DNA of 64,000 nucleotides from Paenibacillus paridis. GTDB lineage: Bacteria; Bacillota; Bacilli; Paenibacillales; Paenibacillaceae. Shown piece by piece: positions 54,254-62,400 of the stretch. Every line of letters begins with the position of its first letter. Position 1 is the stretch's first letter. Under the pieces are notes generated by a model. It was given only the letters and a program-made list of their open reading frames with translations, ran no database searches and was not told the origin of the DNA. Where the stretch lies: contig NZ_VCIX01000092.1 of the NCBI RefSeq assembly GCF_006345825.1, positions 310,001 through 374,000 of the forward strand, in the 5' to 3' direction. The position numbers and the translations under genes were made by a program.

Positions 54254-54287
54254 ATCTTAGTACAAACCGGCCGAACAGCAAACCTGT
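54254..54287 (-). promoter_or_regulatory. Shared-motif promoter (ACAGG-TTTGCT-N17-TAAGAT) for the SGNH esterase
   Basis: On the minus strand ACAGG (54283-54287) abuts TTTGCT (54277-54282); 17-bp spacer; TAAGAT (54254-54259). The least conserved of the seven, but spacing is exact and it lies 33 bp before the gene. Confidence 0.5.
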
Positions 54288-54445
54288 CAAAGCATAGTTA
54301 ATGAAAAAATGAAGTACGGGCTTCCGCAATAGAAAAAAATCTTTGTATATAGTCTATAACTATAAATAAAATAGTTTTAATATATTTAACTTATAAATAA
54401 AAAAATGCCATACTATCCCTAACACAAATGTTGGGGGATGGAATT

Positions 54446-55216
54446 ATGGGTTCTGAGCAAGTTTGGCAATCCGATCATTATGACAGCAAGCTGGGGTTTG
54501 TATCTGAATTTGGCAAGGATGTTGTGCGGCTTCTGAATCCGATTAAGGGTGAACGAATCTTCGACTTGGGCTGTGGAACAGGAGATCTGGCGCACGAAAT
54601 AAGTCAGGCCGGCGCATATGTGACTGGGATGGATTTATCAGAGCCTATGATTAAGCAGGCGCAGTGCAAATATCCTGAAATTAAATTTCTTGTCGGCAAT
54701 GGCGAACAATTCACCTTAGATGACAAGTTCGATGCCGTCTTTTCTAACGCAGCTCTGCATTGGATGAAGAGTCCGCAATCGGTACTGGCTGGCGTGTGGA
54801 ATCATTTAAATCCTGGTGGCAGATTTGTTGCAGAGTTTGGCGGGAAAGGAAATGTGCAGACCATTGTTCAAACTATTGGTGAGGTGCTGCGCGCGGACTA
54901 TGGTCTGAATGACGCCAAGCTGAATCCATGGTATTTCCCAAGCATTGCTGAGTACAGCACATTGTTGGAGCAGCAAGGTTTCCGCGTCACTTATGCGGCT
55001 CATTTCGATCGACCAACGAAGATGGTAGACAATGAACAAGGCTTGCAGCATTGGCTTAAGGCTTTTGCTGACCATTTCTTCACAGCACTCTCCGAAGCCG
55101 AGCGGCATGACGCTTGTTCAAGGATAGCAGTGAAAGCCCGAGATGAATTGTTCCATGACGGCTCATGGTATGCGGATTATAAACGGTTAAGAGTAATGGC
55201 GATTAAGCCGAAATAG
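54446..55216 (+). CDS. Class I SAM-dependent methyltransferase (trans-aconitate methyltransferase-like)
   Basis: 256 aa. SAM-binding motif I FDLGCGTGDLA, motif II acidic VTGMDLSE, and motif IV FDAVFSNAALHWM; the latter resembles Tam-type and ubiquinone/menaquinone-type small-molecule methyltransferases. ATG 54446 has GGGGGATGG upstream and is preferred over ATG 54428. Apparently monocistronic; the region in front is very AT-rich. Substrate not deducible. Confidence 0.87.
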   Translation: MGSEQVWQSDHYDSKLGFVSEFGKDVVRLLNPIKGERIFDLGCGTGDLAHEISQAGAYVTGMDLSEPMIKQAQCKYPEIKFLVGNGEQFTLDDKFDAVFSNAALHWMKSPQSVLAGVWNHLNPGGRFVAEFGGKGNVQTIVQTIGEVLRADYGLNDAKLNPWYFPSIAEYSTLLEQQGFRVTYAAHFDRPTKMVDNEQGLQHWLKAFADHFFTALSEAERHDACSRIAVKARDELFHDGSWYADYKRLRVMAIKPK

Positions 55217-55297
55217 AGCTAGTCTGCCTGTTGCATCCGATTAGAAAATTTATATTTGGTCATTACTTAATATAAGGAATTTAGGTACAATGAAAGA

Positions 55298-56587
55298 ATG
55301 CTACAAAAAACAGAGAGGAGCAAGCCGGGCAAAATGACACCAACCGATGAGCGTAACAAAAAGCATTGGAAACGAGATATTATTATCTTTTTGAGTAGTC
55401 AGACCCTATCGTTATTCGGTTCCTCACTCGTTCAATATGCGATTATGTGGTACATTACGCTGACTACCAAATCGGGCATGATGATGACATTATTTATTGT
55501 CTGCGGGTTTATTCCAACCTTTCTACTATCACCATTTGCAGGCGTGTGGGCAGACCGCTTTAATCGGAAGCATCTCATATGGATAGCCGATGCTATGATT
55601 GCCATGGTCACGCTGCTGCTCGCAATCACTTTTTTGCTGGGCTATGACGAAATTTGGTTGTTGTTTGTCATCGCTGCTGTTCGCGCGCTTGGAGCGGGCA
55701 TTCAGACGCCAGCAGTTGGAGCAATCATACCGCAAATCGTCCCAGAGGATAAGCTGACGAGGGTAAATGGAATAAACGGTAGCCTGCAAGCGCTCATGAT
55801 GTTTGTTGCACCGATTGTAAGTGCGACGTTACTTACCATGGCAACCATTGAAGTCATTTTCTTTATTGACGTTGTTACAGCGGCGATAGCTATCTTTACA
55901 CTATTAACCTTTCTGAAGATTCCCTTGCATAAAAAGGCGTCGGATACACAAACAACGAGCTATTTGGATGATTTTAAACAGGGCTTAAGCTACATTAAAA
56001 ATCACAGCTTTCTCAAAACCTTCTTTATTTTTTTCGCTTTCTTCTTTGTATTGATGGCTCCAGCTGCATTTCTAACACCTTTGCAGGTGACACGAAGCTT
56101 TGGAGAAGATTATTGGCGATTGACCGCTATTGAAATTGCTTTCTCCATCGGGATGATGGCTGGCGGAGCCATTATTGCCTCATGGGGCGGCTTCCGTAAC
56201 AAAGTACATACGATGACCATTGCTAACCTGATTATGGGCGTTTGTACCATCATTCTAGGGATTGCCCCTCTATTTTGGATTTACTTAGCGGCGATGGCTG
56301 TATTCGGCGTGGCTGTGCCCGTCTTTAATACACCAACGACTGTCTTGCTGCAAGAGAAGGTGGACCCCGATTACATGGGTCGTATATTCGGAGTCTTCGG
56401 TATGATATCGACTTCGATGATGCCAATCGGGATGCTGATATTCGGTCCGCTTTCGGATGTGGTTGAGATTGAAGGACTACTGATCGGGACAGGCTTGCTT
56501 ATGGTCATCCTCTCATTTGTTTTCATTCGTAACAAACGTTTGGTTGAAGCCGGAATGCCGGTAACAAAAGATGCCTCACAAAATTAG
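55298..56587 (+). CDS. MFS transporter, DHA3 (macrolide-efflux-like) group
   Basis: 429 aa, 12 predicted helices. The first begins SQTLSLFGSSLVQYAIMWY; the loop between helices 2 and 3 reads GVWADRFNRKHLIWIADA, the DHA3/MefA-like signature. ATG 55298 lacks a strong ribosome site; ATG 55334, 13 bp after GAGGAG, is a reasonable alternative. Probably exports a drug or metabolite. Followed by a terminator. Confidence 0.9.
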   Translation: MLQKTERSKPGKMTPTDERNKKHWKRDIIIFLSSQTLSLFGSSLVQYAIMWYITLTTKSGMMMTLFIVCGFIPTFLLSPFAGVWADRFNRKHLIWIADAMIAMVTLLLAITFLLGYDEIWLLFVIAAVRALGAGIQTPAVGAIIPQIVPEDKLTRVNGINGSLQALMMFVAPIVSATLLTMATIEVIFFIDVVTAAIAIFTLLTFLKIPLHKKASDTQTTSYLDDFKQGLSYIKNHSFLKTFFIFFAFFFVLMAPAAFLTPLQVTRSFGEDYWRLTAIEIAFSIGMMAGGAIIASWGGFRNKVHTMTIANLIMGVCTIILGIAPLFWIYLAAMAVFGVAVPVFNTPTTVLLQEKVDPDYMGRIFGVFGMISTSMMPIGMLIFGPLSDVVEIEGLLIGTGLLMVILSFVFIRNKRLVEAGMPVTKDASQN

Positions 56588-56682
56588 TTTGCTGACAAAA
56601 TAGGTGGCAGTAGAGCGGGATTTATCATGACAGCGCGAATGTGGCGGATTCGGCGTCTCTAATTGAAAATATAGTAAAGGGT

Positions 56683-56720
56683 AAAGGGCGACAGGCTATG
56701 ATCCTGTTTGCCCTTTTTTT
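56683..56720 (+). terminator. Terminator after the MFS gene
   Basis: AAAGGGC-G-ACAGG pairs with CCTGT-TT-GCCCTTT, followed by a run of T residues. Confidence 0.85.
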
Positions 56721-56861
56721 GTGCGTCTAGTCTGGTGCTGCTAGGAGACGCCAGAAAAATGTAATGGATCAGCCCATTGCTTATTCAGTACATGAGACTT
56801 TTCATTTCCAATTTCGTATACATAGGATATTGCATTTATGAAATGAACGGAGGAACAGCCA

Positions 56862-57578
56862 TTGCGTTTAATTCTAGACCATATTAAGAAGCAGTTTGAG
56901 GATAAACAGGTGCTTCAAGGAGCGGGATTTACCTTTGAGAAAGGGAAGATATACGGACTGCTAGGGCGTAACGGGGCGGGAAAGACGACACTGTTCGACT
57001 GCTTGAGCGGAGAGAAGAACATGGATGGCGGACAGGTGCTGCTGGAGGAGAATGGACGCACACGTAAAATAAGTGAGCAGGATGTTGGATATGTGTATTC
57101 ACTTCCGATTCTACCCGAATTTCTGACGGGTTTTGAGTTTGTGAAGTTTTTCATGGATATTAATCGGAATAAGCTCCAGATGGAAAAGTCGATTGACGAG
57201 TATTTTGACATGATGAGCATGACGGCGGAGGATCGCCACAAGTTGATTAAAGGCTATTCACATGGGATGAAGAATAAGCTGCAGATGCTGCTATTTCTCA
57301 TTACGAAGCCTCCGGTCATCCTGCTCGATGAGCCGCTTACCTCCTTTGATGTCATTGTTGCACTGGAGATGAAGAACATGCTCAAAGAGATGAAGAGCGA
57401 TCATATTCTCATATTCTCCACACATATTTTGCAATTAGCGTCTGATTTATGTGATGAACTAGTCGTATTGAACAAAGGCAAGCTGTCCTCCGTACCGTCA
57501 GAGCTGTTGCAAAGCGCGGAATTTGAGCAATCCGTCATTAACCTGCTGAAGGATGAGTCGCATGCTGAGAACACTTAG
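56862..57578 (+). CDS. ABC exporter ATP-binding protein
   Basis: 238 aa. Walker A GRNGAGKTTL, Walker B VILLDEPLTSFD, switch His in FSTHIL. The usual LSGGQ signature is replaced by KGYSHGMKNK, as in several small EcsA/YthP-like ATPases. TTG 56862 follows ACGGAGGAAC. It overlaps the 57562 permease gene by 17 bp. Confidence 0.92.
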   Translation: MRLILDHIKKQFEDKQVLQGAGFTFEKGKIYGLLGRNGAGKTTLFDCLSGEKNMDGGQVLLEENGRTRKISEQDVGYVYSLPILPEFLTGFEFVKFFMDINRNKLQMEKSIDEYFDMMSMTAEDRHKLIKGYSHGMKNKLQMLLFLITKPPVILLDEPLTSFDVIVALEMKNMLKEMKSDHILIFSTHILQLASDLCDELVVLNKGKLSSVPSELLQSAEFEQSVINLLKDESHAENT

Positions 57579-59169
57579 TACACTGCTGGCTATCCGTACC
57601 TCTATCACAGCCAATCTGCTCATCTATTACATTCAGAAGCTGCCTTTCATCGGAAAGCTAGTCAAGAACAGCCTTTATGCTAATTTGGATCTTAAAAAAG
57701 GCGTTGCTATTATTGCACTGCTGCTGACCCAGCTATGGGGATTTTTTCTGCGATTTGTTTACGTCGGATTACTTATTTTTATTCCCGTAATGGGCTTAGG
57801 AGAGGAGATGACACAGCAGTTTCGGCTATCGCAGTTTATACATATTTTCATCATCATCAGCTTTATTGTAGCAGCCGTCAGCAGTGCGTCTGTACTTGAA
57901 CCGAAGCGGGAGAAATACTTAGCTGTCAAAATGATGAGGTTGTCTCCTAGAAGATATATGCAGGTATCGCTCGTTTACCGGTATGTGACTTTTTTTGTCT
58001 ATTTGGTACCTGCCATGCTTGTGTTTGGTACTCTTCTCGGAGCCTCTGTTTTAGAAGCGCTTCTCTTCACGTTATTGCTTACGCTATGGCGGATTGCGGC
58101 AGAGTACGCACATCTTATGCTTTTTGAGAAAACAGGCATGGTGCTTATTAAACAAACTGCTTTTGTATGGTGCGTTATCCTCATAGGATATGCTGCTGCG
58201 TATTTGCCGCTCCTGCTTGGCAAGGCTCTATTAACGGAAGCGCTTCTTATGAGTTTGCCAGTCTGCATTGTAATCATAGCGGGAGGCTTATTCGCAGTCA
58301 TTCAACTGGCCCGTTATCCCAAATATATGGAAGCTGTCGATGCGGCCAGTAAGCGGGATGATCCTCTGCTGAATTTAGGCCGAATGATGACAGATGCACA
58401 GAAGAAGAGCGTAAAGTCGAAGGATAGTGATGACGACTTAACCCTAAGCCAGAAGCATAAGGTTGATGGAAAAGAAGGACATGCCTATCTGAACGAGATA
58501 TTCTTTCTCAGACATAGAAGCCTGGTAAATGGTCCTATGAATAAACGGTTAATGATCATTGGTGCTGCCTTAGCAGCCGGTGTTATCCTTATGCTTCTAT
58601 TCCAAGGGCAGCTATTTGGGATGCAATGGAGCTTGGGATTGCTCTTCCCCTTCCTGCCGTTAATGATGTATTTCATGTCGACAGGCGAGAATCTTTGCAA
58701 AGCGATGTTCTACAATTGCGATCTTAGTCTGATGAGGTATAGCTTCTATCGCAGCGCAGCCTATCAGCACTTTCTCATTCGACTTGGGCGAATGCTTAGC
58801 TTGAATCTGCGGATTGCTGCTGCTTTTGGAGTGTCATTGTCAGCTGTCACAGCTGCTGCCGGAGGAGAGTGGCTGAATAGAGAGCTGCTTTTATTTTGGG
58901 TCTGTGTGATGGCGATGGCTATCTTTTATACCGTGCATCATTTGTTTATGTACTATATTCTTCAACCGTATTCGACGGAGCTTAATATGAAAAATCCGCT
59001 TTATTTTGTGCTAAGTATGGCTGTGTCGTCTATGAGTGGAGTTAGTATTGTGCTGAGGCCACAAGCTGATTCATTCACGGCAATTACGGTTGTCGCAGCT
59101 CTAGCCTATGTAGTCGTTGCTCTTATTCTAGTGAAGAAGTACGGGCCGAGAACGTTCCGGGTGAAATAA
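57562..59169 (+). CDS. ABC exporter permease (EcsB/YthQ-like)
   Basis: 535 aa with about 12 hydrophobic segments and a hydrophilic central loop (about 265-315). ATG 57562 is chosen because AAGGA lies at normal distance; ATG 57553 touches it. Translationally coupled to the 56862 ATPase. Closest in layout to EcsB-like permeases; substrate unknown. Confidence 0.82.
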   Translation: MLRTLSTLLAIRTSITANLLIYYIQKLPFIGKLVKNSLYANLDLKKGVAIIALLLTQLWGFFLRFVYVGLLIFIPVMGLGEEMTQQFRLSQFIHIFIIISFIVAAVSSASVLEPKREKYLAVKMMRLSPRRYMQVSLVYRYVTFFVYLVPAMLVFGTLLGASVLEALLFTLLLTLWRIAAEYAHLMLFEKTGMVLIKQTAFVWCVILIGYAAAYLPLLLGKALLTEALLMSLPVCIVIIAGGLFAVIQLARYPKYMEAVDAASKRDDPLLNLGRMMTDAQKKSVKSKDSDDDLTLSQKHKVDGKEGHAYLNEIFFLRHRSLVNGPMNKRLMIIGAALAAGVILMLLFQGQLFGMQWSLGLLFPFLPLMMYFMSTGENLCKAMFYNCDLSLMRYSFYRSAAYQHFLIRLGRMLSLNLRIAAAFGVSLSAVTAAAGGEWLNRELLLFWVCVMAMAIFYTVHHLFMYYILQPYSTELNMKNPLYFVLSMAVSSMSGVSIVLRPQADSFTAITVVAALAYVVVALILVKKYGPRTFRVK

Positions 59170-59244
59170 CGGTTAGGATGAACATTCACGAATGATTCAT
59201 AGCTTGTCGTACTGCGGACGGATTGGCTACTCACATGCTGATAC

Positions 59245-59290
59245 AAATGAACCAAACGTTGTGACATCACAATGGATGGTTCATTTTTAT
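59245..59290 (+). terminator. Terminator after the EcsAB-like operon
   Basis: AAATGAACCAAACGTTGTGA pairs with TCACAATGGATGGTTCATTT around a 2-nt loop, followed by TTTAT. Confidence 0.75.
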
Positions 59291-59462
59291 TGCCAATCTT
59301 TATTCGCGATTCCATACGGGCTGTGCTTGATTAGTTTTTTTAAATGTTGAGGCTAAAATACCACCAAAACACATAGCAGTTTCAAAGATAAGCACATGTT
59401 AATGGAGCTGGACGGAATGATAGGATAATGATGTTACGAGGGGGATTCAATCACAGGGGGTT

Positions 59463-62400
59463 ATGAATTTGAGGAAAATGATCTGGAAACGAGTTTTCTT
59501 AGTTGTGATGGTAGCGATGCTGTTGACGATGGGCTGGCCTTCGGGAACGAATATTTCGTATGCTCAAGCAGATGAAAGCACGATTTTTTTTGATAATTTT
59601 GAAGATGAAGAAGCTGCGGCCTGGACTCCTGAGAGCGGCTCCTGGGCTACCGTTAATCGTACGGGAGTAACTCTATTCACTGATGAATTCGAGAATGAAG
59701 GCGCCAAAGGGTGGACACCTAATGGTGGCGAGTGGTCTAGCGAACAAGGCGACTCTTCTAACGTCTATCAACAGAGTTCCAGCAACGGGGGAGCAGAGCT
59801 AATTGCAGGGAGCAATGCTTGGACAGATTACTCCTTTGAAGCGGATGTGAAGCTGATCAGCGGGGCTGGAGCGATGCTGGAGTTTCGGCATCAGGATAAC
59901 CAGAATTTTTATTATTTGTATATGAGTGAATCGTACATCAGGTTAATGAAACAAAACGGCAGCGCTCAGGATTGGTTACAGGCCTACGATGGTCCTTCTC
60001 TTAATGTCTCGAAATTCGTGCATCTGCAAATCGATGTGATAGGGAACCAAATCCGTGTGTATAAAGACGGTGATTTGGTTATCGAGACTGCGGATGAGAA
60101 CAGTTATATTCCATCGGGGAAGGTAGCGCTTGCCACATGGGCCTCTACGGCGCAATTCGATCATGTTGCCGTGACAGATCTGTCTGCTAATCGAGTTTAT
60201 TCGCAAACGGAGAGCAGCGGCGGTATTTCTCATGCAGGCCATAGCGCTTGGGCTAATTATTCCGTACAAGCCCAAGTGATGCCGACAGCCATAAGCGAGG
60301 ATGGAACGGTTGGCTTAAGCCTGAGATATCAGGATAGCCTGAACAGATATGATTTGCAGTATACCGAAGCTGGGAAAATTCAGATTGTCAAAGTATTGGA
60401 CGGAGTTTTGACAACGCTTACAGAAACGGTGTTCAGTATGGAAGAGGGTAAGGCCTACACATTTAAAGGTGTAGCAGGAGGGAAAACCATCGACTTTTAT
60501 ATTAACGGCGATAAACTGTTGTCCACGGAAGACACCTCTATTGCAGCCGGAAAGATTGCGTTGAAGATGTCGAGGGCAACGGCGGACTTTGATCATGTCG
60601 AGGTTCAGAAGATAGTGGCGCCTAATCATTCGGAGGGTCACACCGCTTATTATGTTAGTTCCAGCACTGGCGATGATGCGAACGATGGCTTAAGCGCTGA
60701 ACGCGCATGGAAAACGCTTAATAAAATCAATATTTCGGCTTTTAGCGCAGGGGATTCCATTCTCTTAAAATCCGGCGACGCATGGAATGAACCGCTGGTT
60801 CTGAGCGGCTCCGGCTCGAAGGAGCATCCGATTACGGTTTCTTCATACGGCTCAGGCGCTAAGCCTGTCATCTCGTGGAATGCTCCATACGGCGGAAGTG
60901 TGGTTACTGGACATAATTTAAGCCACTGGACGATTAAGGGATTGGCCGTTAATATCCTAACCTCCTCAACGTTATCGTGGAGCAATATTACTGCAGGAAT
61001 TAACGTTATTTATGATCATGCCCAGCAGTACGAAAATCTTCGAATTGAAGAGAATACCGTATACAGCGCTAATTACAACAGTAATAGCAATGGCATTATG
61101 ATTACGGCATTGATTCCGGGATCCGACATCAAAGAGGTTGTAACGGATGTTTCGATCATCAACAATGAGGTCTATCATGTGGGTTGGTATGGAATAACCA
61201 CAGCCGGATGGGATACCGCGAAAAACGAGGATTTGCGGTCCCAGATGCTGTTTGGAAACTTTAACATCCGCGGGAATTACGTCCATCATACGGCCAGCCA
61301 AGGAATTGTCCTGCAAAATGCCCATCATTCCGTTATCGAAAGAAATGTTGTTCATGACGGAGGGCTCGGCGTGGACACTTGGGGACCAGGCGGCTTGTGG
61401 ATCATCGCCTCCCGAGATTCGGTCATTAAATTCAACGAGGTTTATAACATGAAGGACGCCGGATCGGGTTATGACGGATCAGGGGTTAACGTGGATTGGT
61501 ACTGTGACAATATTACCGTTCAGTATAATTACGCGCACGATAACAAAGGTAACGGCATAACGACAATGAGTAACTACGGAACAAAAATATGGAATAACAA
61601 AGTCAGAGGCAATCAAGGGCAGCAGTCGAACGGAAAGGGTCAAATCGCGCTCGGGAATTTCACGGGCAGACCCGATCTCTCATCGGGCGAGCATGATCTG
61701 GATGTCGCCAATAATATGATTATTGTAGATATAGAGAACACAGCGGGGGTCAACAGCGCTTCTAATCCCCATGGAACGTGGACGGGAAATAAGATTTATG
61801 ATAATCACATTGCGGTTGCCAGAGGAATAACGAACTTTACTATTTTCGATATTGCAACAAACACGAACTTTGATGTTATTGATCATAATAATGTTGCTAA
61901 CGAAGCGCTAGCCTTCAGCTCGATTTATCATGGAACAATCTATACAAGTCTTGGATCATGGCAACAGGGTACAGGGTTTGACGGCAATACAAGAGTGCTG
62001 CCGCTTGATGAATCGATTCCTTCGACGGTAAATCAAGTTACCGCGACGCTTAACGATTATCCTGAGCTATCCTGGGCAGAGGGAGAAGATCAAGGGAACG
62101 GGATCCTGCACTATAACATCTATCGAAGCGAAGACGCGGCGTTTTCGCCGGCTTATTCCAATATGGTGGGAGAATCCGCTACGGCAAATTTTATTGACAG
62201 GGAAGAAGCACAGCCAAACACGACGTATTATTACAAGGTAGAAGCGGAGGATCGGAGCGGAAATGTAGGGGCTGCTTCTGAGGCTGTCCATCTAACTACC
62301 GGACCGACCGTCCCGGAAACCGAGCAACCGAAAATGGTTGATTTCGCAACCTTTCGCGATGGTCACCAATTAAATGTGGCTGATTTACAGACCATGCCTT

